DNA of 64,000 nucleotides, from assembly GCF_900143245.1 (NCBI RefSeq), contig NZ_FRDK01000012.1, positions 1-64,000 of the forward strand, in the 5' to 3' direction. Position 1 is the first letter of the stretch; every line of letters begins with the position of its first letter. The stretch comes from Flavobacterium fryxellicola. GTDB taxonomy: Bacteria > Bacteroidota > Bacteroidia > Flavobacteriales > Flavobacteriaceae. Positions 8,436-18,561 of the stretch are shown here, one piece after another. A program made the translations under genes and the position numbers. The notes under the pieces were generated by a model. That model worked only from the letters and a program-made list of their open reading frames with translations, searched no databases and was not told where the DNA came from.

Positions 8436-9197
8436 TTATTTAATGATTACTGACTTTGTTTCATGTTTGTTTCCGGAAGCATCTTGATAGGATTTTGGCT
8501 TCAGTGCATCAGATTTATATTGCTCATACTCCACCTCTGTTATAAACGGAATTGATTTTTTTAGTTTATCCAAGGGATACTCTGTATCTGAAAACTCGAT
8601 TCTAATGGCGTATATCATCTTTTTCTTTGATTCAATACTTAAAATTAATCCTGGTAAATTTATGTCATCTACAGGACCGTCCAAAACAGGTATGTCTTGT
8701 GTATACCAATATTGAATGGTATCATTATTAGGTTTTACTAAAAAAGCTGATTTGCAATTAAATCCTTCAATAATTTTTTTCTTTTCATCAAATATAAATT
8801 CTTCTTTACGGAATGGTCTTTTAATATAATATTCATTTTCATCAACTTTCTTTAATTCAATCACAGCATTGTTAGAATAATCTTTAAAAAGCCAATTTTT
8901 ATAGGGTTTGAATACAAGTCCTTGGTCAATTGTATTAGGAGCAACAAGTCCCTTGCCTGGAATAACTACCTCTTTTAAATCTGCATTTTTGTATAAAGAA
9001 GCATTTTCATTACACATTAAAACGTGAACTTCTGCCTTGTTCATAATTTCTTTTAATGATTCCCTGTCCTTCTCAGGAATTTGATTAAAAAAAGAATCAC
9101 TGCGAATAAACTTTTGCTCGTAAATAATTTTTACACTTTTTTGACTAAAAATAAAATTCGAACTGATTATAGTAAAAAATAAAAATATTTCTCTCAT
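8436..9197 (-). CDS. GLPGLI-family secreted protein, cassette L1
   Basis: 253 residues from the ATG at 9197, which gives a proper signal peptide (MREIFLFFTIISSNFIFSQ). An upstream in-frame start at 9239 would add 14 residues encoded across a perfect hairpin and is rejected. NLPGLILSIE near residue 185 is the family motif; GFNCKSAF near residue 160 carries the conserved Cys. GLPGLI proteins are widespread in Bacteroidetes with no established biochemical role. It sits between a small secreted peptide gene and a barrel gene. Confidence 0.8.
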   Translation of the reverse strand: MREIFLFFTIISSNFIFSQKSVKIIYEQKFIRSDSFFNQIPEKDRESLKEIMNKAEVHVLMCNENASLYKNADLKEVVIPGKGLVAPNTIDQGLVFKPYKNWLFKDYSNNAVIELKKVDENEYYIKRPFRKEEFIFDEKKKIIEGFNCKSAFLVKPNNDTIQYWYTQDIPVLDGPVDDINLPGLILSIESKKKMIYAIRIEFSDTEYPLDKLKKSIPFITEVEYEQYKSDALKPKSYQDASGNKHETKSVIIK

Positions 9198-9224
9198 GAT
9201 GTAATTTATAAGATGATTGAAAGA

Positions 9225-9242
9225 GGGATGGTGCACCATCCC
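9225..9242 (-). promoter_or_regulatory. Intercistronic hairpin, peptide L1/GLPGLI
   Basis: Perfect 18-base palindrome GGGATGGTG-CACCATCCC in the gap between peptide gene and GLPGLI gene. There is no U-run, so mRNA processing, stabilisation or partial attenuation is likelier than full termination. Equivalent hairpins occur at the same place in the other cassettes. Confidence 0.7.
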
Positions 9243-9286
9243 AATGAAAACTTAATTCAGAGGCTTTCCAGATAACTAAAATGTCT

Positions 9287-9550
9287 TTATTCGATAACTG
9301 CTACAAACCCATCATCACAAATAACCAATGTAAAATAAACAGATGTCAGCACCAAATCCCCATTTTTATCCGCAGAAGCTATAGTTCTACCAATTCTATA
9401 GGTATCGCATTCAGTATCTACCGGGGTTTCATCTGATTTAACTTCAATTTTATCAGATTTGTTTGAAATCATAACATTTTCTTTTTCACTTGCAAACGAA
9501 GTTACAGAAAAAGCAACTAACAAAGTTGCACTTAATAAGAATTTTTTCAT
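9287..9550 (-). CDS. Small secreted Cys-pair peptide L1
   Basis: 87 residues with a clear signal peptide (MKKFLLSATLLVAFSVTSFA, cleavage after residue 20). The mature part is acidic, with only two Cys, at 48 and 78 (C-X29-C), fitting one disulfide in the periplasm or outside the cell. It is first in the operon with the GLPGLI and barrel genes and has an ATG start. No known family recognised. The spacing of its two Cys is identical to that of peptide L2, although the sequences between them differ. Possible roles (signal, toxin, ligand or cargo of the barrel) cannot be decided from sequence. Confidence 0.75.
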   Translation of the reverse strand: MKKFLLSATLLVAFSVTSFASEKENVMISNKSDKIEVKSDETPVDTECDTYRIGRTIASADKNGDLVLTSVYFTLVICDDGFVAVIE

Positions 9551-9554
9551 AGTT

Positions 9555-9896
9555 TTAAAATAATTTGATTAGTGTCTTACTAAACTTTTTAGTAAGTGGT
9601 TTAGGACGTCCGAGTACAAATCAAAAAAAAAAAAAACAGTATATCCTAATTATTTTACTACAAATATATAATAAAACACAACATTATTCTTACAATACTG
9701 AAAACACTAGGCTTCCCAAACTTTCATAAGCATAAATTACTTTTGCAGTTAACCGTTCTTAAATAGGGTTAACAATTACAACATACCACTGCTGAAAAAA
9801 TTTGGAACTTGGATAATCTTAAAAAGATTAAAACACTAAATTTGAATATTAATTATTTTTTATGTTCAAAACCAAAAAAGAACTCGTATTTGTAAT
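9555..9896. repeat. 345-bp direct repeat, copy 1 (cassette leader plus yhhQ stub)
   Basis: Nearly identical to 13749-14093, with about twenty scattered differences by eye. Minus-strand contents: a -7-like TATATTTG (plus 9661-9668), a 14-base T run, and a leader hairpin CTTACTAAA/TTTAGTAAG (near 9576-9596) just before the peptide start. The right end contains the first codons of the queuosine-precursor transporter gene. It fills most of the gene-free stretch 9551-9997. Confidence 0.9.
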
Positions 9897-9903
9897 GGTT
9901 TAA
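9862..9903 (+). pseudogene. 5' stub of the queuosine-precursor transporter gene
   Basis: ATG followed by MFKTKKELVFV, identical at protein level to the start of the intact gene at 14059, then M-V and a stop at 9901-9903. It was duplicated together with the cassette leader and marks the old border of the duplicated segment. Sequence identity ends at 9896. Confidence 0.9.
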
Positions 9904-9997
9904 ACAGAAGAATACTTTTTCAGAAATAAAACTACCTGTAAAATAAGCCCAATTGCATTATTCTTTGCATTCATCAGTAATAAACGTCTTGCTGCTT

Positions 9998-12655
9998 TTA
10001 AAAACGATACTCCATTTTCAATAGCACATATCTTGGCAATAGTCTGTATTCCGTTTGTGAAATGTTGATATCAGAAATGCTATAATTCCTGAAGGTTTTG
10101 GTATTAAAAAGATTATTCCCTGAAAGGAAAAAGGTTAGTTTATTCTCTTTTACCACATAACGCGCCTCTAAATCCAAGAAATAATATTTATTACTATTGT
10201 TACTTAGATTCCCAAAAAAATAGCGTTCACTTTGAACTTGTAAATTAAATTGATCACTACACATCAATGACAAATCAAGAAAGCTCATATTGTCTGTGAA
10301 TGAATTTGTAGTAGTTGTTTTTACTTGGTTGTAATTCCATTTTGTGCCAATATGATAATTGAAGAATCCTTTATATCCAGAACGCAACTCAAAACCATAA
10401 TCGCCATTGAAGTTTTTTACTTCACGAAGACTGGAATTGTTGACGATGTTTTTAAAATTCGTTGTGGTTGCTCCTATATTGATTTTTAAGTTGGATTTGA
10501 TGGATTTAAAATAACGATCGATGCTGGTAGAAAATGATACAAATTCTCTATCCTTGATGATGATTTTTTCGGACTGTGAAAAGTTTTGAGCAATGATGGA
10601 ATTGGTGCTAAAAAAATCATTGCTTTTGGTATATAAAATAAAGGTATTGGCAAAAAACTTGTCGCCCCAATTGCCATAAGTGTAATTCAAAATAGCGCTT
10701 GAAGAGTTCAATTGATTAAAGTCTTCTAACCCTTTCGAAAAGGAGCGAAAACCCGTTTGTACAAAACCTGAATACACATCTAAAACTCCAGCGTTTGTTG
10801 TGTTGTAAGAGTAGGAAGTTACTATTTTATTTTTGTCGTTTATTTTCCAATCAAAGCCTATTTTTGGAATAATGAAAAATGGATTTTGATTGGTTTTAAC
10901 ATTAAAGTTTTCCAGTTCATTGAATAATTGATGAAAATCTGATTGAGTCAATAAGGTAAAACTTTTTATTTTGAAGCGATATTTTGCAGATAAATACAAG
11001 TCGTTTGTAGCATATCTTAACTTGTTTTGATAGCCAGTTGGGAGCGAAAGATTGTTACCATTTTCTAACAATTCAAATCTTGTGTTTAGCTGATCTATTC
11101 GTAATTGATTGCCAAACTTTACTTCAAGCAAATCACCACTTTCTTTTTTGTCTAATATATGCCCCTCAATACCTGCAAATTTCATTCTGTTTTCGCTGAA
11201 TTGTGTGGTACTATTGGCATTTTCGCTAAATAAATCTTTAAAAATAAACTGATTAACAGAATAATTTTGTGGCGTTTTTTCGTTGATGTATCTGCCAGAG
11301 AGTAAGAATACTTTTTTCTCTTTGAACTTATTTGTAAAAACTACTTTTTGGTCAAAAAGTTGATTGTTCGCATTTAATTGTTCGTTTAACAGGTCATTGT
11401 TAAAGAGTAAATTGCTTCTGTTTTTTTCGTTGGTTTTATTAAATTTCCCCGTGTATTCAAGAGTTTTAGTTTTTGTAATATCATAGGTTACATCTACTTT
11501 TCCAAAACCTGTTAATTGTGTTTTGCGACCATTAAAATCCTCCGTATTCATAAAAGTAGTATTCCCAACGGAGAATTGCTGGAAACCGTTTCTAAAAAAA
11601 TTATTTTCATCGGTATTTAAGAAACCTAAAGTCTTCAACTTGACTTTTTTTGAAAGTGTAAAAATACTGTTAAGCGATAGCATTTCGGCATTGTTGAGAT
11701 TGACTCTGCGTTTTTTTAAGTTTGGCATCTCAAATCCCAAAACTATTAAACTTTTTACGGATTGGTCATCGCCAATGCTACCAGGTTCACTTACCCTTTG
11801 CGGCCTTATCAAATTATCAATATCTCCAATGGCATCAAATCCTATATTGTTAAAATTAGTTAAAAAATAATGTTTATTTTTCTTACCAAAATTCATTAAA
11901 TTACTTTTGACTTCATATCGGTTCGCCGTTACCAATCCATAGCCTATTTGCATATTGCCAAACCAAATGCGTTTGGCATCTTCTTTTAAGGTGAGATTCA
12001 ATGCCACCTTATTGGTGCTCTCAATGCCTTTTAAATGCTTATTATTAGAATATCTTTGTAAAAGTTCCACTTTTTCAATGGGACTTACAGGCATGTTTTT
12101 AGTTAAAATTTTATAGCCTCGATCAAATAGATCATCTCCATCAATCATCACCTTTTCAATTTCTTGATTACCTACTTTTATGGTTCCATTGGCATCAATA
12201 TTCAGTCCCGGTATTTTTTTTAATAAATCTTCTACAACTTGCTCGTTCCCTTGCGCAAAAGATTTGACATCAAAAATGACCTTATCACCATCAATTGTTA
12301 TTGGACGAAAAGCTGTAACTATTACTTCTTGTAGTTCATTACTTTTAGGTGTTAAATCAAAAACTATATCCTTGATGTCGTTACCTTCTATTGCAATATC
12401 AATACTTTTTTGCTCAAATCTCGTAGCATTTGCAGCTAAAATAAGCTTTCCTTTGTTGTTTGTAGTTATATTATATTTACCCAATTCATTTGAGTACGTA
12501 TATGAAATAATCTTGCCATTGTTATCTTTTAGAATAATACTAGCCGACAGAATTGGTTTGTTTTGAATATCGATAACACTACCTGATATTTTAATTTGAG
12601 CAATTGCGTTTAAAGAAAAAAATGCAAAGAAGAATATCAATTTTATTTTTCCCAT
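9998..12655 (-). CDS. SusC/TonB-dependent-receptor-like barrel, cassette L2
   Basis: 885 residues: signal peptide to about residue 19 (NAIAQ), CarboxypepD_reg-like domain to about 105, plug-like region with KIPGLNIDANG and VMIDGDDLFDRG, then a barrel ending in a C-terminal aromatic strand (LLKMEYRF). It has the same architecture as the L1 barrel but is well diverged. Its start lies inside the end of the upstream GLPGLI gene (13-base overlap), so the two are translationally coupled. Substrate unknown. Confidence 0.85.
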   Translation of the reverse strand: MGKIKLIFFFAFFSLNAIAQIKISGSVIDIQNKPILSASIILKDNNGKIISYTYSNELGKYNITTNNKGKLILAANATRFEQKSIDIAIEGNDIKDIVFDLTPKSNELQEVIVTAFRPITIDGDKVIFDVKSFAQGNEQVVEDLLKKIPGLNIDANGTIKVGNQEIEKVMIDGDDLFDRGYKILTKNMPVSPIEKVELLQRYSNNKHLKGIESTNKVALNLTLKEDAKRIWFGNMQIGYGLVTANRYEVKSNLMNFGKKNKHYFLTNFNNIGFDAIGDIDNLIRPQRVSEPGSIGDDQSVKSLIVLGFEMPNLKKRRVNLNNAEMLSLNSIFTLSKKVKLKTLGFLNTDENNFFRNGFQQFSVGNTTFMNTEDFNGRKTQLTGFGKVDVTYDITKTKTLEYTGKFNKTNEKNRSNLLFNNDLLNEQLNANNQLFDQKVVFTNKFKEKKVFLLSGRYINEKTPQNYSVNQFIFKDLFSENANSTTQFSENRMKFAGIEGHILDKKESGDLLEVKFGNQLRIDQLNTRFELLENGNNLSLPTGYQNKLRYATNDLYLSAKYRFKIKSFTLLTQSDFHQLFNELENFNVKTNQNPFFIIPKIGFDWKINDKNKIVTSYSYNTTNAGVLDVYSGFVQTGFRSFSKGLEDFNQLNSSSAILNYTYGNWGDKFFANTFILYTKSNDFFSTNSIIAQNFSQSEKIIIKDREFVSFSTSIDRYFKSIKSNLKINIGATTTNFKNIVNNSSLREVKNFNGDYGFELRSGYKGFFNYHIGTKWNYNQVKTTTTNSFTDNMSFLDLSLMCSDQFNLQVQSERYFFGNLSNNSNKYYFLDLEARYVVKENKLTFFLSGNNLFNTKTFRNYSISDINISQTEYRLLPRYVLLKMEYRF

Positions 12656-13404
12656 TCAAATTTAATTTCTAAACCATTTCTAAATACTTGTGAACTAACT
12701 ATTGTAGTACCCCGTGGCATTTTCGTTAATAGCTTTTCATCTGTTGATTCAGTATTGTATTTTATTTTAGCATATTCCTTAATGTCAATTATTTTAGCTT
12801 TTTGAGTGTCCATGACAAAAACGGATTCATCTAGTGTTTCATAATTTAATTTTTTTAAATACCAATTGTATCTTTTAGTTTCATCATATACTTCAAAAAT
12901 AAGACCTGGCAAACCATGTAATTTCCATGGCCCATATTTCAGTGGAAATTCTAATGCATACCAAGCTATGTATTTTCTTCCTCTAAATTCGCATATCGCT
13001 TTTGATAAAGTAATAGCGTCTTTAACTTTAGTTTCATCAATTAATTCCCAATGCATTTTAGGTGTTTTTTCTGTAATTAGATACTCTTCACCAAAAACAT
13101 TTTCAGAACTAATTAGAGTATCTTTTTTAAAGTTAAAATAAGTAGCACTACTTCTTTTTGACTTGTAGGTAATCGATATTGAGTTGTCCTCTTCTCTCTT
13201 TACTTGTTTATTTACTTTAGAATCACTTTTTTTTATGTAAATTGATTCTTCTTTAGATTCATTAACAAATAAATTAGCATATTGTGTATTAGGTATATCA
13301 GTATTATAAAATATCTCATATTCAACATTCAACATTTTATTTTGACCAAAGCCTTTAACTGATTGGATAGCCATTACAAGTATTATAATTATTATTCTTT
13401 TCAT
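12643..13404 (-). CDS. GLPGLI-family secreted protein, cassette L2
   Basis: 253 residues, signal peptide MKRIIIIILVMAIQSVKGFG. The block IAWYALEFPLKYGPW is followed by LHGLPGLIFEVYD near residue 170, matching the AWY-x-P/GP/LPGLI order seen across this window. The usual Y-x-C-x-K-A site is altered here to LSKAICEFRG. Overlaps the barrel start by 13 bases. Function unknown. Confidence 0.85.
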   Translation of the reverse strand: MKRIIIIILVMAIQSVKGFGQNKMLNVEYEIFYNTDIPNTQYANLFVNESKEESIYIKKSDSKVNKQVKREEDNSISITYKSKRSSATYFNFKKDTLISSENVFGEEYLITEKTPKMHWELIDETKVKDAITLSKAICEFRGRKYIAWYALEFPLKYGPWKLHGLPGLIFEVYDETKRYNWYLKKLNYETLDESVFVMDTQKAKIIDIKEYAKIKYNTESTDEKLLTKMPRGTTIVSSQVFRNGLEIKFEWEK

Positions 13405-13432
13405 CTTTTTAATTATTTTAATGGTAATTAAA

Positions 13433-13461
13433 AAGAGTTCAAGTTAATAACCTGAACTCTT
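13433..13461 (-). promoter_or_regulatory. Intercistronic hairpin, peptide L2/GLPGLI
   Basis: AAGAGTTCA (13433-13441) pairs with TGAACTCTT (13453-13461) across an 11-base loop, directly after the peptide stop. Read on the minus strand it is followed by TTTTTAATTA, so it could terminate part of the transcripts and keep peptide mRNA in excess. Confidence 0.75.
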
Positions 13462-13466
13462 AAAAA

Positions 13467-13745
13467 TTATAAACTAGTCAAGGCTTTTTCAACCATACCA
13501 CCAATTTGATTACAGTCTGCTGCGGATTCTACATTATTAAATTGTAAAACCCAAGTTTTAACTTTATTGCCTTCTTCATCGTACGCACTAATAGTTACAT
13601 AACAAGTTCCAACTAAGTCTTGATTAACTTGTGATTTCAAAAAAGGGTAATTTCCAACTTCTGCTTTATTTGCTCCCTTCTCGGCTGCAAACGAAGTTAC
13701 AGAAAAAGCAATCATTGCGATTGCAATAAAAATTAATTTTTTCGT
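13467..13745 (-). CDS. Small secreted Cys-pair peptide L2 with ACG at the start position
   Basis: Read from the conserved KKL position the frame is 92 codons and begins with ACG (plus 13743-13745): T-KKLIFIAIAMIAFSVTSFA, a complete signal peptide aligned with that of L1. The next ATG (13715) would begin inside the hydrophobic core without the basic N-terminus. Mature part: Cys at 48 and 78, exactly the L1 positions. Either ACG is used as a weak start, the shorter form is made, or the copy is decaying; the reading frame is otherwise intact. Function unknown. Confidence 0.6.
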   Translation of the reverse strand, partial: TKKLIFIAIAMIAFSVTSFAAEKGANKAEVGNYPFLKSQVNQDLVGTCYVTISAYDEEGNKVKTWVLQFNNVESAADCNQIGGMVEKALTSL

Positions 13746-13748
13746 AAT

Positions 13749-14093
13749 TTAAAATAATTTGATTAGTGTCTTACTAAACTTTTTAGTAAGTGGTTTAGGA
13801 CGTCCGAGTGCAAATCAAAAAAAAAAAAAAAACAGTATATCCTAATTATTTTACTACAAATATATAATAAAACACAAAATTATTCTTACAATATTATATA
13901 CACTAGGCTTCCCAAACTTTCATAAGCATAAGTTACTTTTGTATTAAACCGTTCTTAAATAGGGTTAGCAATTACACCCTACCACTGCTGAAAAAATTTG
14001 GAACTTGGATAATCTTAAAAAAGATTAAAACACTAAATTTGACTTTTAATTTTTATTTATGTTTAAAACCAAAAAAGAACTCGTATTTGTAAT
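13749..14093. repeat. 345-bp direct repeat, copy 2 (intact locus)
   Basis: Partner of 9555-9896. It spans the leader of peptide L2 (hairpin CTTACTAAA/TTTAGTAAG; 16-base A run instead of 14; -7-like TATATTTG on the minus strand at 13857-13864), the divergent intergenic space and the first codons of the transporter gene. Copy 2 keeps the intact gene, so it is probably the parent site. Confidence 0.9.
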
Positions 14094-14712
14094 TTTAGCG
14101 GGGATTTTTATTACCAATGCTGTAACGGCCGAATTGATTGGCGGAAAATTAATTCAAATTGGTCCGTTTGTAATGAGCATTGGGATTTTGCCTTGGCCTA
14201 TCGTTTTTTTAACCACAGATTTAATTAATGAGTATTTTGGCGAAAAGGGTGTTAAAAAACTATCCTTAATTACAGCTGGATTAATTGCCTATTCCTTCCT
14301 AATTTTACTTTTGGCTATAAGTATTCCCGCAGCCAAAGGAATCAGCCCTGTAAATGACGTACAATTTACTGCAGTTTTTGGTCAGAGCATGTGGATCATC
14401 GTGGGAAGTATTATCGCTTTTTTAGTGTCGCAATTGATTGATGTATCTGTTTTTTGGTTTTTCAAGAATAGGACAGGAAATAAGAAAATTTGGCTCAGAG
14501 CAACGGGATCAACTATTATTTCTCAACTATTTGATTCTTTTATTGTTTTGGGGATTGCCTTTTATTTACCAGGAAAAATAAATTTTGATACGTTCCTCAC
14601 TTCCGCATTGACGGGTTATACCTTTAAACTCGGTATTGCAATTCTCCTAACTCCTTTAATTTATTTAGGTCACTACATTATAAAAAACTATTTGGCCTCA
14701 GAAAAAGAATAA
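14059..14712 (+). CDS. Queuosine precursor transporter (YhhQ/QPTR family)
   Basis: 217 residues, about six membrane helices. ITNAVTAELIGGKL near residue 20, FLTTDLINEYFG near residue 53 and SQLIDVSVFWFF near residue 115 are the characteristic charged/amide motifs of the VUT/YhhQ family, which imports preQ0/preQ1 for queuosine tRNA modification. It overlaps no neighbour; tag starts 3 bases downstream, suggesting co-transcription. A 5' stub of this gene sits at 9862. Confidence 0.85.
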   Translation: MFKTKKELVFVILAGIFITNAVTAELIGGKLIQIGPFVMSIGILPWPIVFLTTDLINEYFGEKGVKKLSLITAGLIAYSFLILLLAISIPAAKGISPVNDVQFTAVFGQSMWIIVGSIIAFLVSQLIDVSVFWFFKNRTGNKKIWLRATGSTIISQLFDSFIVLGIAFYLPGKINFDTFLTSALTGYTFKLGIAILLTPLIYLGHYIIKNYLASEKE

Positions 14713-14714
14713 CT

Positions 14715-15287
14715 ATGGACGAGAAAATACGATGTGGTTGGTGCACTTCGAGTGATTTATACAAAAAATACCATGACGAAGAATGGGGCGTTCCCGCGTA
14801 TGATGACGCTACTTTATTCGAGTTTTTAATTTTAGAAACGTTTCAGGCAGGACTAAGTTGGATTACCATTTTGAATAAGAGAGGAAATTTTAGAAAAGCA
14901 TTTGACCACTTTGATTACGAAAAAATTGCTCAATACAACGATGATAAAATCCTCGATTTATTGCAAGATGCTGGTATTATTCGCAACAAACTCAAAGTAT
15001 ATTCGGCTGTTACCAATGCCCAAGCTTTTATAAAAATCCAAGAGGAATTTGAGAGTTTTTCCAATTATATTTGGAATTTCGTTGATGGAAAACCCGTTAT
15101 AAACAACCGAAAATCCTTTAAAGAAGTTCCCGCCACTACTCTACTTTCTGACATGATCAGCAAAGATTTAAAAAAACGAGGATTCAAATTTGTAGGTTCT
15201 ACGGTCGTTTATGCCTATCTGCAAGCCACAGGAATCGTTAATGATCATGTGGAAAATTGCTGGAAAGCCTCCCAACCCCCGAAGTAG
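14715..15287 (+). CDS. tag: DNA-3-methyladenine glycosylase I
   Basis: 190 residues, normal length. It removes 3-methyladenine from alkylated DNA. CGWCTSSDLYKKYHDEEWG near the start supplies the Tag signature with zinc-ligand Cys and catalytic Glu; LETFQAGLSWITIL and the C-terminal HVENCW complete the family pattern and zinc site. Begins 3 bases after the queuosine-precursor transporter. Confidence 0.95.
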   Translation: MDEKIRCGWCTSSDLYKKYHDEEWGVPAYDDATLFEFLILETFQAGLSWITILNKRGNFRKAFDHFDYEKIAQYNDDKILDLLQDAGIIRNKLKVYSAVTNAQAFIKIQEEFESFSNYIWNFVDGKPVINNRKSFKEVPATTLLSDMISKDLKKRGFKFVGSTVVYAYLQATGIVNDHVENCWKASQPPK

Positions 15288-15337
15288 GAGTTATGAATTT
15301 AAAACGTTAAATAGTAAACTTATATATAAAACTTCCC

Positions 15338-15345
15338 TACATTTG
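15338..15345 (+). promoter_or_regulatory. -7 element of the thiamine operon
   Basis: TACATTTG fits TAnnTTTG and lies just before the riboswitch, putting the start site near 15350, where the P1 stem begins. No good -33 TTG was found at the usual distance. Confidence 0.6.
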
Positions 15346-15349
15346 CCCC

Positions 15350-15432
15350 ACACTTTAGGGGTGTCTACAACATTGTAGGCTGAGAATTACCCTCTGAACC
15401 TGATCTAGTTCATACTAGCGTAGGGAAAAGTA
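15350..15432 (+). ncRNA. TPP riboswitch (THI element) of the thi operon
   Basis: The conserved THI blocks are all present in order: GGGGTGTC (15358-15365), GGCTGAGA (15378-15385) with ACCCT, GAACCTGATCTAG (15396-15408), and GCGTAGGGAA (15419-15428). ACTTT (15352-15356) pairs with AAAGT near the 3' end as P1. In this class TPP binding represses the downstream genes. It lies 77 bases before thiS and heads the thiamine biosynthesis operon. Confidence 0.97.
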
Positions 15433-15508
15433 AGATGACTTCTTCACGCATTTTTATGCGTAATTGTAGCCATTCCTAAAGTATAACTGTATACTAAAAC
15501 CAAAAGGA

Positions 15509-15715
15509 ATGGAACTCAAAATCAACAATCAAACGAAACAATTTGCAACTGACAGTCTTACTGTTCAGGCACTCCTTGACTTGGAAATTCCCATAAAACA
15601 AAACGGAATCGCCATAGCAATTAACAACTTCGTTATTCCAAAATCAGACTGGAACTCTCATTCTATACAAGAAACCGATGACATACTTATCATCTCTGCC
15701 ACTCAGGGAGGATAA
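15509..15715 (+). CDS. thiS: Sulfur carrier protein ThiS
   Basis: 68 residues, beta-grasp fold, ending in the obligatory Gly-Gly (SATQGG) that is adenylated and converted to a thiocarboxylate for thiazole formation. First gene after the TPP riboswitch. The ThiF-like protein at the operon end is the likely activator and ThiG the acceptor. Confidence 0.95.
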   Translation: MELKINNQTKQFATDSLTVQALLDLEIPIKQNGIAIAINNFVIPKSDWNSHSIQETDDILIISATQGG

Positions 15716-15726
15716 TTAGGCTGCTC

Positions 15727-15862
15727 GGGCGGGCTATCCATTTCAAGTCCGCAGTTGCAACCCTATAAAACATAGTCTTAGTCTAAGCTTCCTTTCGGTC
15801 GCTTCACTAACCCTTGTTTTATTTGGCTTTCAACTTTACGGGCTTTCCATTACTATCCCTAG
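15727..15862. repeat. Degenerate compound palindrome, copy 1
   Basis: GGGCGGGCTATCCATTTCAA (15728 onward) and CTTTCCATTACTATCCCT (to about 15861) match the conserved arms of the palindromes at 20863, 29057 and 49750. TAAAACA/TGTTTTA can pair inside. It fills the 307-base gap between thiS and thiC; a 65-codon frame at 15814-16011 crosses it and is not believed to be a gene. Confidence 0.55.
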
Positions 15863-16022
15863 CAGAATTTGGAATACGATCAAATTATTTTATAAAGGAG
15901 ACTAAATACGATTTTAAAAATAAGAAAAAAAATATGCTTCAATTCCAAAATCTCCTTGAGCTAAAAACTGCTAAACAACAATCATTAAAACTTTTGACTT
16001 TACACCTTTAAGACACCCATAA

Positions 16023-17867
<1,845 letters not shown>

Positions 17868-17961
17868 TACTCCTGCAAGGCTTTCAAAACCTTTTCGATT
17901 TTTTAAATCATTAGCTCAATAGGTACAAGGTCCAAATAGATCTTGCAAGAAATTCAAAAAC

Positions 17962-18561
17962 ATGATAATTATATCCAGTCCAATAGCAATTCAAAATGAA
18001 ATAGCAATAATCCATTCTCTTTTTCAGGAAGGAATGGAAGTATTTCATGTCCGAAAACCTGACTTTTCAATAGAAGAATTGCATGCTATTGTACTTGCAA
18101 TTGGACTGGAATATAGAGAACATCTGGTTTTACACAGCCACCATCATTTGGCGAAATCCCTTGGAATTCATCGCATTCATTTTACAGAAAGTAATCGCAC
18201 CACCATAAATGAATCTAAATTAAAAAGCTATAAAGAATTGGATTTCATTTTATCGACTTCGACACATTGTATCGAGGATTTCAATGATTTAGATTCCAAT
18301 TTTGATTATGCTTTTTTAAGTCCCGTGTATTCCTCTATTTCAAAAGTCGATTATGCTCCAAAACGCGATTTATTCGAGAAAATAAAAAAGAGAACCAACT
18401 TCAAGACTAAAATAATTGGACTAGGTGGAATGGAAGCTAGCAATATCAAAAAAACAATACAAGCTGGCTTTGATGATGCAGCGCTTTTAGGAACAATTTG
18501 GAATCAAAACAACCCAATAGAAAATTTTAAAACATGTCAACAAATCGTCCATTCGTATTAA
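17962..18561 (+). CDS. TenI/ThiE-like thiamine phosphate synthase superfamily protein
   Basis: 199-residue TIM-barrel protein. LGIHRIHFTES and the phosphate-loop IIGLGGMEASNI are family features, but the ThiE signature G-x-GP-x-x-x-T-x-T-K is replaced by LSPVYSSISK, so this is more like TenI (thiazole tautomerase) than the true synthase, which is encoded at 19282. It overlaps thiD by 28 bases. Part of the riboswitch-controlled operon. TenI assignment is moderately sure; a second ThiE-type activity is the alternative. Confidence 0.75.
   Translation: MIIISSPIAIQNEIAIIHSLFQEGMEVFHVRKPDFSIEELHAIVLAIGLEYREHLVLHSHHHLAKSLGIHRIHFTESNRTTINESKLKSYKELDFILSTSTHCIEDFNDLDSNFDYAFLSPVYSSISKVDYAPKRDLFEKIKKRTNFKTKIIGLGGMEASNIKKTIQAGFDDAALLGTIWNQNNPIENFKTCQQIVHSY

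Noticed and set aside
9618..9637. Poly-A tracts (14 and 16 bases) as phase-variation switches
   Set aside because: They lie upstream of the coding start and cannot shift the reading frame; a promoter-spacing effect remains possible but is unsupported.
15814..16011. 65-codon open frame between thiS and thiC
   Set aside because: It crosses a degenerate palindromic repeat, is Lys/Leu-rich of random character and has no family features.
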